From contig NZ_JBCFZM010000001.1 of assembly GCF_038594605.1 (NCBI RefSeq), positions 310,001-374,000 of the forward strand: a stretch of DNA of 64,000 nt, in the 5' to 3' direction. Made by a program: the position numbers and the translations under genes. Each line of letters opens with the position of its first letter. The first letter of the stretch is position 1. This DNA comes from Alteriqipengyuania bathyomarina_B (lineage in GTDB: Bacteria > Pseudomonadota > Alphaproteobacteria > Sphingomonadales > Sphingomonadaceae). This document shows, piece by piece, positions 25,309 to 33,697 of the stretch. The notes under the pieces are model-generated. The model made no database searches. It had not been told where the DNA came from and worked only from the letters and a program-made list of their open reading frames with translations.

Positions 25309-25868
25309 TGTTCGATTCCCTCGATAATCGCCCATGCGGTGCGGGTGTGCGGGCCTCGCTGACCCTCTACCCGGATATGCGCCTGCGCGTAATACGGTGC
25401 GCGTTCTTTCATCAGGCGGCTCAGGATTGCTTCGGGATCGCCATCGCGCAGCAAGGGCCGATTGTCGCGCCGTCCCGTCCGCTCCACCAGAGTGGCGAGG
25501 TCGCAGTCGATCCACACCGCGATCGCACCTTCGAGGATGAGGGCGCGCGTCTCCGCATTGATGAACGCGCCGCCACCGGTTGCGATAATACCGTGGTTTT
25601 CCTCCATCAGCCGCGCAATCACGCGGCGTTCACCGTCGCGAAAATAGGCTTCGCCGAATTCGCTGAAGATTTCCGCGATGGGAAGGCGCGCAGCCTCCTC
25701 GATTGCGTCGTCGGCATCGATGAAGCTGCATTTGAGGATCGTTGCGAGGCGCCGCCCCACGGTGGACTTGCCTGCGCCCATCAGCCCGACCAGCACGATT
25801 GGCCGGTCGAGCCGCGCGGTCAGCGCCGCAACGCGGGACTTGGCGGCGAGGGACGACACGGGCTCCAT
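25296..25868 (-). CDS. aroK: Shikimate kinase
   Basis: The 190-residue kinase phosphorylates shikimate with ATP. Walker A GLMGAGKSTVGRRLA is near residue 28, the shikimate-binding DADDAIE near residue 52, the ATGGGAF loop near residue 95, and the lid with ERTGRRDNRPLL near residue 128. The ATG at 25868 fits the family with a short N-terminal extension (MEPVSSLAAKSR). It is upstream of aroB with overlap, the usual aroKB order. A divergent promoter shared with the small gene at 25924 is likely. Confidence 0.95.
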   Translation of the reverse strand: MEPVSSLAAKSRVAALTARLDRPIVLVGLMGAGKSTVGRRLATILKCSFIDADDAIEEAARLPIAEIFSEFGEAYFRDGERRVIARLMEENHGIIATGGGAFINAETRALILEGAIAVWIDCDLATLVERTGRRDNRPLLRDGDPEAILSRLMKERAPYYAQAHIRVEGQRGPHTRTAWAIIEGIEQWLT

Positions 25869-25923
25869 TGCTCGGCGGCGTAGAGATGGGCTAGGGCGAT
25901 GGCAACAAAGGGTATCGGATCGC

Positions 25924-26076
25924 GTGCAGATAGACATTTCCAAAACTGCGCGGCAGCGCATCGCCGTGGGCGTGGCAGTCGTCGCGCTCATTATCGGCTG
26001 GGCCTGGTGGGATGGCGGGGAAGAACCCGTCCGCCCGGTCGCGCAGACCATCGATCTGTCGGAGATGGAGGCATGA
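25924..26076 (+). CDS. Small single-pass membrane protein (50 aa)
   Basis: From GTG 25924 a 50-residue ORF encodes VQIDISKTARQR, a hydrophobic helix (IAVGVAVVALIIGWAWW) and an acidic tail ending DLSEMEA. Its TGA overlaps the ATG of the next gene (ATGA), supporting translation. It is probably an accessory of the large periplasmic protein encoded next. There is no known family. Confidence 0.55.
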   Translation: MQIDISKTARQRIAVGVAVVALIIGWAWWDGGEEPVRPVAQTIDLSEMEA

Positions 26077-27938
26077 AGACGCGCGTGAAAGCGACGCTGC
26101 TGACGGGCGCGGGGCTGGCCATGCTGGCCGCGCCGATCGCGCTGATCGCGGGCAACCCGCAATCGCTGCTGCCGCCGGGCATGCAGGACCCTTCACCAGC
26201 TCCGGCGCCCACGCCGACGGCAAGCGCGCCTGCGCCGAGCCCCACACCGACGAGCGCCGCCACGCCGGTGGTGCAGGACGTCCCCGACGAGAGCGATGAA
26301 GACGGCGCGTCATCGGATGAGGGTTCGTCGAGCAGCAGCGGCAATCGCCTGCCGACGCTGGAGGAACTCGAGGCGCTCGATACGGACGAGCTCGACGAAC
26401 TGCTCGGCCTCAAGCCCAAGTTCGACATTCCCGCGGCACAGCGCCGCGCCACGACCCGCGTCGGCATCCTTGCAGAAGACGAGGGCGGGCTGCCCGCCGT
26501 CTCGCTGGCAAACCAGCCGCAATCGCTGGTTCGCGCGGCCATCTCGGGTACGCAAGGCCGACTGGTTTCGCGCTGGGGGCACATCGCGCTGCGGCGCGCA
26601 CTGGCGAGCCGTCTCGCGCCGCCCGCGGGCATGAGCGGGGCGGAATTCGCAGGCCTGCGCGCGCAGTTGCTCAACCGGATGGGCGAATTCCCCGCGGCCC
26701 GCGCCATCGCGCAGGATATCGATGTCGACAGCTGGAACACCCGCCTCGCGAATGCCGCGGTCGACGCTTACATCGCGACGGGCGATATCGTTGGTGCATG
26801 CCCGCTCGCGGTGCTACGTGGCGGATACCGCGACGATGTGGAATGGCGCATGCTGCGCTCGATCTGCAATTCCTACGGCGGCGAAACCGCACGCGCCCGT
26901 AACGACCTGATCCGCCTGCGCGACCGGGTCGATGGCGAGGAGACCGAAGTCATCGACGTGCTGCTGGCGCAGCGCTTCGCGGGTGCGGCGGGCCTCGGCA
27001 ACAGCGTGGTCAATATCGAGTGGGACGATGTCGATGAGTTGACGCCATGGCGCTATGGCCTCGCCGCAGCACTAGGCATCGATATCCCCGAACGGCTGAT
27101 CGACGATGCCGGTCCCTATTACCAGCGCGCTTCGGCATCGCTGCCATCGCTGCCGCTACCCTTGCGGATCGATGGCGCGCGCCGCGCCGCGCGCGAGGGG
27201 ATATTCTCTTCCTCCGCCCTGATCGATCTCTATTCGCAGGCCTATGCGGCGAGCGGCAATGACGGCGCGATCGGCAGCGACGCGGCCCTGTTGCGGACTG
27301 CCTATGTCGATCCCGATCCGGCCGCCCGCCTCGCCGCGATTCGCAGCCTGTGGGGCGAGGGCACGCAGATCCCCTACGACCGGCAGGTGCTGACCGCCTA
27401 TGCCGCCGCGCGCATCCCCGCGAACGGGAGCTTTTCCGGCGACGCCGGGCCGCTGATCGCCGCAATGCTGACCGCCGGGCTCGATCGCGATGCCGCACGG
27501 TGGAGCAGTATCGTGGACGAAGGCGATGCGGGCTGGGGCCTGCTGGCCGTCGGGCTGCCAGATGCCGACGGTGCCGTCTCGAGCAATGCCATCGACGCGT
27601 TTCGCGACAATGATTCGAGCACGGGCAGCCGCCGCACGCGCTTCCTCGTCGCTGGCCTTGCAGGCCTGGGGCGGATTTCGAGCGGGACGCGCAATTCGTG
27701 GGATCGCGAGCTGGATCTCGAATTGTCGCGCGAGACCCGCTGGAGCGAGGCGATTGCGCGTGCGGGCGAGGTTGAGAACGCGGCGCTTGTCACGCTTCTC
27801 ATGGGGCTGGGCATGCAGGGCGACGACTGGAACCGGATGACCCCGCGGCACCTCTTTCACATCGTCTCCGCGCTCCGCCAAAGCGGCATGGAAGCCGAGG
27901 CGCGGATGATCGCGGCGGAGGCGATCGCGCGCGGTTAG
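26073..27938 (+). CDS. Large exported protein, conserved in sphingomonads (function unknown)
   Basis: The 621-residue protein has a signal or anchor (LLTGAGLAMLAAPIALIA), then a Pro/Ala/Ser-rich linker with an acidic and poly-Ser stretch (residues 35-90), then a long helical, repeat-like body. Segments such as LEELEALDTDELDELLGLKP and many Ala-rich helices suggest a solenoid, but I see no clear TPR consensus. It sits between aroK and xerD-accA, coupled to a 50-residue membrane ORF. The role is unknown, perhaps envelope scaffolding. Confidence 0.65.
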   Translation: MKTRVKATLLTGAGLAMLAAPIALIAGNPQSLLPPGMQDPSPAPAPTPTASAPAPSPTPTSAATPVVQDVPDESDEDGASSDEGSSSSSGNRLPTLEELEALDTDELDELLGLKPKFDIPAAQRRATTRVGILAEDEGGLPAVSLANQPQSLVRAAISGTQGRLVSRWGHIALRRALASRLAPPAGMSGAEFAGLRAQLLNRMGEFPAARAIAQDIDVDSWNTRLANAAVDAYIATGDIVGACPLAVLRGGYRDDVEWRMLRSICNSYGGETARARNDLIRLRDRVDGEETEVIDVLLAQRFAGAAGLGNSVVNIEWDDVDELTPWRYGLAAALGIDIPERLIDDAGPYYQRASASLPSLPLPLRIDGARRAAREGIFSSSALIDLYSQAYAASGNDGAIGSDAALLRTAYVDPDPAARLAAIRSLWGEGTQIPYDRQVLTAYAAARIPANGSFSGDAGPLIAAMLTAGLDRDAARWSSIVDEGDAGWGLLAVGLPDADGAVSSNAIDAFRDNDSSTGSRRTRFLVAGLAGLGRISSGTRNSWDRELDLELSRETRWSEAIARAGEVENAALVTLLMGLGMQGDDWNRMTPRHLFHIVSALRQSGMEAEARMIAAEAIARG

Positions 27939-27958
27939 ACCGACCGCATGGCGAACTC

Positions 27959-28867
27959 ATGTCCCACGCAGCGATAGAGGATTTTCTGGCGGCGCTGGCG
28001 GTGGATCGCGGCGCGGCCGCCAATACGCTCGCTGCCTACCGCCGCGACCTAGAAGGTGCGGCGCAGATCGTCGGCCCGCTCGAGGATGCCCCGCGCGGGG
28101 CACTGGCAAAGCTCGGCACGGCATGGGCCGATCTCGCCCCGGCGACGGTGGCGCGCAAGGCATCGGCGCTGCGGCAATTTTTCGGGTTTCTCGAGGACGA
28201 GGGGCTGCGGGTGGATAATCCCTCCGCTGCACTGCCCAATCCTGCCAGGCGCCGCAGCCTGCCCAAGGTGCTCGACCATGACGAGATCGCCGCGCTCTTC
28301 GCGCAGGCCGAGCAGGAGGCCGAAGGCGACAAACCCGCCGCCATTCGCCTGCTCGCGATGCTTGAGCTGCTCTATGGCTCCGGGTTGCGCGCGACCGAGC
28401 TGGTCGCGCTGCCATTGGCCTCGGTCCCGCGGGATGCACCGTTCCTTACGATTACCGGCAAGGGCGGCAAGGAGCGGCTGGTGCCGATGGGCACGCGGGC
28501 CCGCAGCGCGGTCTCGCGCTGGCTGACCGTGCGCGCCGAAGGCTCGCCCTGGCTGTTCCCGTCACGGATGAGCCATCTGACGCGCATCAGGCTTTACCAG
28601 CTAATCAAGGGCCTGGCGCAGCGCGCGGATATTCCTCCGGCGAAAATAAGCCCCCACGTTCTGCGCCATGCATTCGCCACGCACCTGCTGGAAGGTGGGG
28701 CGGACCTGCGCGCTCTCCAGACGCTGCTCGGCCACGCGGACATCGCCACAACCCAGATATATACCCATGTCGAGGCCGCACGGCTGGTCGCGCTTGTCAA
28801 CGAAAGGCACCCCCTCGCGAGCCATGGCGGCTTGCGCGAGGGGCAACAGCCCGATAGCGCGGAATGA
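27959..28867 (+). CDS. xerD: Tyrosine recombinase XerD
   Basis: The 302-residue site-specific recombinase resolves chromosome dimers at dif with XerC. The N-terminal SAM-like domain has TLAAYRRDLEGAA and ARKASALRQFFGFLEDEG. Catalytic residues appear in order: Arg in LYGSGLRATELVAL, Lys in GKGGKERLVP, HVLRHAFATHLLEGG (His-x-x-Arg), GHADIATTQIYTHV (His and the nucleophile Tyr). Its place next to accA is the standard chromosomal position, so I do not read it as an integrase of a mobile element. Confidence 0.93.
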   Translation: MSHAAIEDFLAALAVDRGAAANTLAAYRRDLEGAAQIVGPLEDAPRGALAKLGTAWADLAPATVARKASALRQFFGFLEDEGLRVDNPSAALPNPARRRSLPKVLDHDEIAALFAQAEQEAEGDKPAAIRLLAMLELLYGSGLRATELVALPLASVPRDAPFLTITGKGGKERLVPMGTRARSAVSRWLTVRAEGSPWLFPSRMSHLTRIRLYQLIKGLAQRADIPPAKISPHVLRHAFATHLLEGGADLRALQTLLGHADIATTQIYTHVEAARLVALVNERHPLASHGGLREGQQPDSAE

Positions 28868-29823
28868 TGCTGACTTTTCTCGACTTCGAGAAGCCTGTGG
28901 CACAGCTGCAGGCTCAAATCGCCGAATTGCGCGCCGCCAACGAATCTGTCGAAGGCGGCGAGCAGATCGATATTGCCGAAGAGCTCGCGAAGCTCGAGGC
29001 GAAGAGTGCGGAGATGCTCAAGAGCCTCTACGCCTCGCTTTCGCCATGGCAGAAGACGCAGGTCGCGCGGCATCCGCAACGCCCGCATTTTCGCAATTAT
29101 GTGGAACACGCCTTTACCGATTTCATGCCGCTGGGCGGGGATCGCTATTTCGGCGAGGACGAGGCGATCCTGGGCGGATTCGCCACCTTGCGCGGGCGTT
29201 CGGTCATGCTGATCGGGCACGAAAAGGGCCACGACACGCAGACCCGCCTCCGGCACAATTTCGGAATGGGCAAGCCCGAAGGCTACCGCAAGGCGATCCG
29301 CCTGATGGATCTCGCCGGGCGGTTCGGCCTGCCGGTGGTCACGCTGGTCGATACCTCGGGCGCATTTCCGGGGATCGAGGCCGAGGAACGCGGCCAGGCG
29401 GAAGCCATCGCCCGCTCGACCGAGGCATGCCTTGCGCTGCCCGTGCCGATGGTCGCGACGATTGTGGGCGAGGGCGGTTCGGGCGGGGCAGTGGCGCTCG
29501 CCAGTGCCGAACGCGTGCTGATGATGGAGCATGCGGTCTATTCGGTCATCTCGCCCGAAGGCTGCGCGTCGATTCTGTGGCGCACGGCGGAAAAGGCGCC
29601 CGATGCGGCGGAGGCGATGAAGGTCACCGCGCAGAACCTGAAAGAGCTGGGCGTGATCGACCGGATCGTGCCCGAGCCTGTGGGCGGCGCACATCGCGAT
29701 CCACAGTCGGCGATCCGCAATCTTGCCGATACGATCGACGACGAGCTTGGCAAGCTGGCCGGCAAGGATATCCTGCAACTGCAGGAAACGCGCGCCGATC
29801 GGTACCTCGCCATCGGCGCCTGA
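28864..29823 (+). CDS. accA: Acetyl-CoA carboxylase carboxyltransferase alpha subunit
   Basis: The 319-residue subunit works with AccD to transfer CO2 from biotin to acetyl-CoA, forming malonyl-CoA for fatty acid synthesis. Recognisable blocks are FLDFEKPVAQLQAQIAEL at the start, SPWQKTQVARHPQRPH near residue 60, NFGMGKPEGYRKAIRLM near residue 136, and VDTSGAFPGIEAEERGQ near residue 162, followed by GEGGSGGAVALA. ATG 28864 overlaps the xerD stop, so the two are co-translated. Confidence 0.96.
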   Translation: MMLTFLDFEKPVAQLQAQIAELRAANESVEGGEQIDIAEELAKLEAKSAEMLKSLYASLSPWQKTQVARHPQRPHFRNYVEHAFTDFMPLGGDRYFGEDEAILGGFATLRGRSVMLIGHEKGHDTQTRLRHNFGMGKPEGYRKAIRLMDLAGRFGLPVVTLVDTSGAFPGIEAEERGQAEAIARSTEACLALPVPMVATIVGEGGSGGAVALASAERVLMMEHAVYSVISPEGCASILWRTAEKAPDAAEAMKVTAQNLKELGVIDRIVPEPVGGAHRDPQSAIRNLADTIDDELGKLAGKDILQLQETRADRYLAIGA

Positions 29824-29849
29824 CGCACACTTGACTGCATCCCGGTTCG

Positions 29850-29875
29850 GGAACCGCTTGCGCTATCGGCCTGTT
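29850..29875 (+). promoter_or_regulatory. Candidate general-stress (EcfG-type) promoter
   Basis: GGAAC (29850-29854), 17 bases, then TGTT (29872-29875) differ by one base from the alphaproteobacterial EcfG consensus GGAAC-N16/17-CGTT. A start about seven bases later would give a leader of roughly 65 bases for the M48/LysM lipoprotein gene. Confidence 0.4.
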
Positions 29876-29947
29876 GTATGGGCCATAACGCGGGCGGCGC
29901 GATCATCGCTCCCCCTCGCGTCTAACGCATCAGGGGAGACATTCCGC

Positions 29948-31423
29948 ATGAGCCGTCGCAAAATTCTCGCATTCGCATCGCCCGTAGCCCTCGCACTGGG
30001 GCTGACCGGGTGTGCCGCAGTCGGTGGCGGACCGATTCCGGGCGCCAATACGCCTATCACGCAGAACGAGGCGCAGCAGGGCCGCGAGTATCACAGCCAG
30101 ATTCTGCAGGAATTCGGCGGCGCGATGCAGGGCGGCACCGCCAATTACGTGCGCGGCGTCGGTCAGAAGATCGCGGTGCAGTCGGGCCTTGCCAATTCGG
30201 AAGGCGCGTTCACCGTCTCGCTGCTCAACAGCTCGGTCAACAATGCCTTCGCGACCACTGGCGGCTATGTCTACACCACCCGCCAGCTGGTGACGCTGAT
30301 GAACAACGAGGCCGAGCTGGCCGCCGTGCTCGGCCACGAGGTCGGCCATGTTGCCGCGCGTCACTCGCAGCGGCGCCAGCAGGCGCAGCAGCAGAACACG
30401 CTGCTCGGCGCGGCGGGCGCGATTCTCTCGGGCATTCTGCTCGGCGACAGCCAGCTGGGCTCGACGCTCGGCCGGGCGGCGCTTCAGGGCTCGCAGTTGC
30501 TCACGCTCAGCTTCTCGCGCAGCCAGGAAGAAGAGGCCGATCGGCTGGGTGTCCAGTATCTCGTTTCGGCGGGCTACGATCCGCTGGCGATGAGCACGGT
30601 GCTCGAAAGCCTGGCGCGCCAGTCATCGCTCGACGCGCAGCTTCAGGGCCGTGACAATGCCAGCCTGCCGGAATGGGCCTCGACCCATCCCGATCCCGCC
30701 GGGCGCGTGCGGGATACCGCGACGCTTGCCGCCGGCAAGCCCGGGACGGTCCTCAATCGCGACACGTTCCTGCGCAATATCGACGGCCTCACCTATGGCG
30801 ACGATCCCGAACAGGGCGTCATCGAAGGCCGTCAGTTCATCCATCCCGAGATGCGCTTTGCATTCACCGCGCCGCAGGGCTTCTACCTCGTCAACGGCAC
30901 GCAGCAGGTGACGATCAACGGCCAGTCGGGGCAGGCAGAGTTGCGGATCGCGCAGTCGAGCGGCAGCCCTTCGCAACTGGTGAGCAGCGCGTTCCAGTCG
31001 CTATCCCAGCAGGGTCAGCAGATCCGGCCGCAGATCCAGACCACCACGGTTAATGGACTGCCCGCGGCCTATGGCGTCGCGCGCGCCAATTCGGGGCAGT
31101 CCCAGGTCGATGTCGTGGTCTTCGCCTATGACTTAGGCGGACGAAACTACTACTTCCAGGCGATTGCGCCCGCAGGTCGATCCGGGGTGTTCACACCGAT
31201 GTTCGAATCTTTTCGCCAGATCAGTTCGACAGAAGCCGCGCAGGTGGTTCCGCGCGTGATCGACGTGGTGACGGTGCAACGGGGCGATACGGTGTCTTCG
31301 CTGTCGCGGCGGATGGCATACAGCACCGGGCAGGAAGCGCGCTTCCGCGTGCTCAACAGCCTCGATTCGCGCGAAGGCCTGCGGGCAGGCCAGCAGGTCA
31401 AGCTGGTGGTGCGCGGGCGCTGA
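29948..31423 (+). CDS. M48-family metalloprotease lipoprotein with C-terminal LysM
   Basis: The 491-residue protein has a lipoprotein signal (ALGLTGCAAV, Cys near residue 22). The zinc protease motif HEVGHVAARHSQ is near residue 131, with the third ligand Glu in SRSQEEEADRLGVQYL. The C-terminal domain, VVTVQRGDTVSSLSRRMAY through RAGQQVKLVV, is a LysM peptidoglycan-binding repeat. It resembles BepA/LoiP-type proteases that survey outer-membrane protein assembly. A candidate stress promoter precedes it and a strong hairpin follows the stop. Confidence 0.9.
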   Translation: MSRRKILAFASPVALALGLTGCAAVGGGPIPGANTPITQNEAQQGREYHSQILQEFGGAMQGGTANYVRGVGQKIAVQSGLANSEGAFTVSLLNSSVNNAFATTGGYVYTTRQLVTLMNNEAELAAVLGHEVGHVAARHSQRRQQAQQQNTLLGAAGAILSGILLGDSQLGSTLGRAALQGSQLLTLSFSRSQEEEADRLGVQYLVSAGYDPLAMSTVLESLARQSSLDAQLQGRDNASLPEWASTHPDPAGRVRDTATLAAGKPGTVLNRDTFLRNIDGLTYGDDPEQGVIEGRQFIHPEMRFAFTAPQGFYLVNGTQQVTINGQSGQAELRIAQSSGSPSQLVSSAFQSLSQQGQQIRPQIQTTTVNGLPAAYGVARANSGQSQVDVVVFAYDLGGRNYYFQAIAPAGRSGVFTPMFESFRQISSTEAAQVVPRVIDVVTVQRGDTVSSLSRRMAYSTGQEARFRVLNSLDSREGLRAGQQVKLVVRGR

Positions 31424-31452
31424 CGGGCCCGGCGGATACCACGCACAAAAAA

Positions 31453-31476
31453 ACGGCGGGGATCGCTCCCCGCCGT
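31453..31476 (-). terminator. Intrinsic terminator for the Flp pilin gene
   Basis: Perfect 10-bp stem ACGGCGGGGA / TCCCCGCCGT with a TCGC loop. On the minus strand it is followed by seven T residues, the classic form, so it ends the pilin transcript. It may also slow the plus-strand transcript from the M48 gene. Confidence 0.85.
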
Positions 31477-31498
31477 CTTCGTGTTAGGTCGAATTGAC

Positions 31499-31666
31499 TT
31501 AGTCGGCCGACATGTCGTCCGACACGGTGTTGAAGGTGTTGCCGAGCTGGTTGCCCAGGCTACCCATTGCAGTGATCGCGGCGACGGCGATGAGAGCGGC
31601 AATCAGGCCATACTCGATGGCGGTTGCGCCCTGCTCGTCGTTCATCAGTTCACGGAAGAATTTCAT
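31499..31666 (-). CDS. Flp/Fap-type pilin subunit 1
   Basis: The 55-residue prepilin has the short charged leader MKFFRELMNDEQG, then the signature ATAIEYGLIAALIAVAAIT, in which Glu5 of the mature pilin is essential for assembly in type IVb pili. Cleavage by a TadV-type peptidase would follow the Gly at residue 13. No tad assembly genes are in the window, so machinery must be elsewhere. A terminator follows the stop. AGGAGA precedes the ATG. Confidence 0.9.
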   Translation of the reverse strand: MKFFRELMNDEQGATAIEYGLIAALIAVAAITAMGSLGNQLGNTFNTVSDDMSAD

Positions 31667-31780
31667 TTTTGGTCTCCTGTTGTCGTCTTCGTTACCGGCT
31701 CTGTCCACGTCCCCTCGGATAGAGCTGCTGCCGGTCTAGCCCCCGAGAGTTGAAATTTTCTAAATGCCCGTTGGCATGGC

Positions 31781-31963
31781 TCACGTGCGGTCGATCGCCT
31801 CGCTCGAGGTCTCGCGCACCGTGTCCCACGTGTTGATCACGCTGTTGGAGAAGGTGCCGACCGCGCTCACCATCGCGAGGAAGATAAGGGCGAGGATCAG
31901 GCCGTATTCGACGGCCGTCGCACCATTTTGGTCGCGGCAAAGGCGCTTCCAGAAGGTTTTCAT
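31781..31963 (-). CDS. Flp/Fap-type pilin subunit 2
   Basis: The 60-residue paralogue of the neighbouring pilin has leader MKTFWKRLCRDQNG and then ATAVEYGLILALIFLAMVSA with the conserved Glu. The C-terminal tail (VINTWDTVRETSSEAIDRT) differs from that of subunit 1, so the two may be major and minor pilins. It lies upstream on the same strand, 114 bases from subunit 1. Confidence 0.88.
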   Translation of the reverse strand: MKTFWKRLCRDQNGATAVEYGLILALIFLAMVSAVGTFSNSVINTWDTVRETSSEAIDRT

Positions 31964-32096
31964 CGCTACCCCCACTCGGTTGCCCAGTCGATTGCCCGGC
32001 CGATTGCCAAGCCTGCTTCCGCGACGTTAGATGCGGGCAGTTCCAGGCTGCTTGTGGCCGATCAGGGTTAAGCCGAGGTAAAACCGACTCCCGAAG

Positions 32097-32516
32097 GTGG
32101 AAAAAATTCCGACATATCTTCAGGTGGTGGCCGCCGCGATCGGTCCCGACGCCGCCGGACGCTGGCTGATGCACCGCCGCCCAGTGGGCAAGGCGCATGC
32201 CGGCCTGTGGGAGTTTCCCGGCGGCAAGATCGATCCGGGGGAGGGACCGCGCGAGGCGCTTGCGCGCGAGATTGCGGAGGAATGCGGTCTGGCGCTCGAT
32301 CCCCACGCAATGTGCGAGGTCGGGTTCGCGGCGGACGATCCGGGCGCAGCGGGCGGCCCGCGGCCTGTATTGCTGCTGCTGATCCACTGTCCGACATGGA
32401 GCGGAGAGCCGCGTTCGCTCGAAGGTGGCGAATGGCGCTGGCTCGATCGGCAAGAGATTCGCGGCCTGCCCAAACCGCCGCTCGACCGCGAGCTGGCCGC
32501 GCGTTTTTTCGACTGA
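32097..32516 (+). CDS. mutT: 8-oxo-dGTP diphosphatase, MutT-like Nudix hydrolase
   Basis: The 139-residue Nudix protein has a complete Nudix box, GKIDPGEGPREALAREIAEE plus CGL, near residue 42. The WEFPGGK lead-in and the C-terminal WRWLDRQEIRGLPKPPLDR are typical of MutT, which cleans 8-oxo-dGTP from the nucleotide pool. It begins at GTG 32097. The gene stands alone, about 110 bases upstream of tRNA-Arg. Confidence 0.85.
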   Translation: MEKIPTYLQVVAAAIGPDAAGRWLMHRRPVGKAHAGLWEFPGGKIDPGEGPREALAREIAEECGLALDPHAMCEVGFAADDPGAAGGPRPVLLLLIHCPTWSGEPRSLEGGEWRWLDRQEIRGLPKPPLDRELAARFFD

Positions 32517-32582
32517 TGTTGGCCGAAAACCGGCCAGATCGGCTATCTGGGGACAAAACCTGCGCCGTGGGTGACAAAAGGA

Positions 32583-32611
32583 TTGCCAAGGTCGGGCACC
32601 CTTCCTATGTG
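32583..32611 (+). promoter_or_regulatory. Promoter of tRNA-Arg
   Basis: TTGCCA (32583-32588), a 17-base spacer and TATGTG (32606-32611) lie about 14 bases before the tRNA 5' end. Spacing and position fit a housekeeping promoter. Confidence 0.55.
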
Positions 32612-32624
32612 CGGCGCCTCACAA

Positions 32625-32701
32625 GCGCCCGTAGCTCAGCTGGATAGAGTACCTGACTACGAATCAGGGGGCCGGAGGTTCGAATCCTTCCGGGCGCACC
32701 A
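32625..32701 (+). tRNA. tRNA-Arg (anticodon ACG)
   Basis: The 77-base gene includes the CCA end. Acceptor arms GCGCCCG and CGGGCGC pair fully, the D arm has AGCTCAG, the anticodon stem CCTGA/TCAGG encloses CTACGAA with anticodon ACG at 32659-32661, and the T arm has GGTTCGAATCC. A34 would be edited to inosine to read CGU, CGC and CGA. Confidence 0.97.
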
Positions 32702-32707
32702 CTAACA

Positions 32708-32736
32708 AGCCCCGGGCCCTTCAGGGTTCCGGGGCT
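32708..32736 (+). terminator. Terminator after tRNA-Arg
   Basis: Hairpin AGCCCCGG / CCGGGGCT with an additional inner CCCT/AGGG pairing, followed by GTTTGATTCT. Placed seven bases after the tRNA. Confidence 0.75.
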
Positions 32737-32785
32737 GTTTGATTCTGGAGCCTTTGCGGTCCGGTCCGGTGCTGGCACCGCGCGA

Positions 32786-33571
32786 CTATCCGCGCTTTGC
32801 ATCCCCCAGCAGGACCGAGGTAACAGGGTAGCCGCAGTCGGCGGGTATGCACAGGCTGCGCCCCTCCGGGCGTTCTTCTACCCATGGAACGATCGTGGGC
32901 ATGGGCGTCGCTTCGGCGTGGGCTCTGGCCTGATCGAAGTCGTCGAACTGCGCCAATCGTTCGAGATTGCGGCGGGTGGGGAAGATGAGATCGATCTCGC
33001 CCCGGTCGGCAGCGTCGAGTGCAGCGACCGCGCTGGCCCAGAACAGCCGCGTATTCTCGCCGGCGTCCGTCGCAATCTCGACCGCGCCCGTGCCCAGATC
33101 GGCCAGATAGAAGCGCGTGTCGAAGATGCGCGAGAGACGCTCGTTCTTGGGAAACCAGCGCGCGAAGGGCACCAGATCGTTCAGCGCGATCCTCCAGCCC
33201 ATTTGCGCCAGCACCGGTTCGAGCCGTCCCTTATCGAGCAGCATCGCACGGGCCTTCGCCGCAGACTCTGCGTCGATCGCCCCACGCAGACCGAGAGCAA
33301 GGCCCGTCTCCTCCAGTGTTTCGCGGATTGCCGCAATCTGGTGGGCTGACTCGTCGATGTCGACATATCCGGCTCGCCGCGCCAGCTCGAAATCGCTGTC
33401 GTCCACCCGCCCGCCCGGGAACACCGCCATGCCGCCCGCAAAGGCGAGTGCGCGGTTGCGTACCTGCATCAGGATCTGCGACGCACCGCCATCCGGTGCG
33501 CGGCGGAAGATCACCACCGTCGCTGCGGGAATGGCATCGCGCTCGCCGCTATCCGTTGACTTGTCAGCCAC
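32786..33571 (-). CDS. Nudix hydrolase (NUDT19-like)
   Basis: The 261-residue protein contains AFAGGMAVFPGGRVDDSDFE near residue 44 and a split Nudix signature with IAAIRETLEETGLALGL near residue 79, separated by an insert, as in the CoA-diphosphatase/NUDT19 group. Downstream WFPKNERLSRIFDTRFYLA matches that subgroup. The substrate is unproven; CoA or acyl-CoA derivatives are likely. It is convergent with the tRNA. Confidence 0.8.
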   Translation of the reverse strand: MADKSTDSGERDAIPAATVVIFRRAPDGGASQILMQVRNRALAFAGGMAVFPGGRVDDSDFELARRAGYVDIDESAHQIAAIRETLEETGLALGLRGAIDAESAAKARAMLLDKGRLEPVLAQMGWRIALNDLVPFARWFPKNERLSRIFDTRFYLADLGTGAVEIATDAGENTRLFWASAVAALDAADRGEIDLIFPTRRNLERLAQFDDFDQARAHAEATPMPTIVPWVEERPEGRSLCIPADCGYPVTSVLLGDAKRG

Positions 33572-33670
33572 GCGGCGCGCCCGGCTTGCTGTCGGGATTT
33601 TTTACAGGGGCATTGTCAGGCTGACTGAAGTTAACCATCGGCAATCCTGCATTTGAGCCGTTTCGAAAAA

Positions 33671-33687
33671 CTGGCACGGGGCATGCA
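33671..33687 (+). promoter_or_regulatory. Sigma-54-like promoter in the nudix-grxD gap
   Basis: CTGGCACG-GGGC-ATGCA matches the sigma-54 consensus TGGCACG-N4-TTGCA with a single mismatch and keeps the required GG and GC at 10-base spacing. It points into the non-coding stretch next to grxD, so its product would be an RNA rather than a recognised gene. Confidence 0.5.
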
Positions 33688-33697
33688 TATTGTCGTG

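Noticed and set aside
27959..28867. XerD as an integrase of a genomic island
   Set aside because: It has housekeeping length and motifs, overlaps accA, and no attachment repeats or phage genes are nearby.
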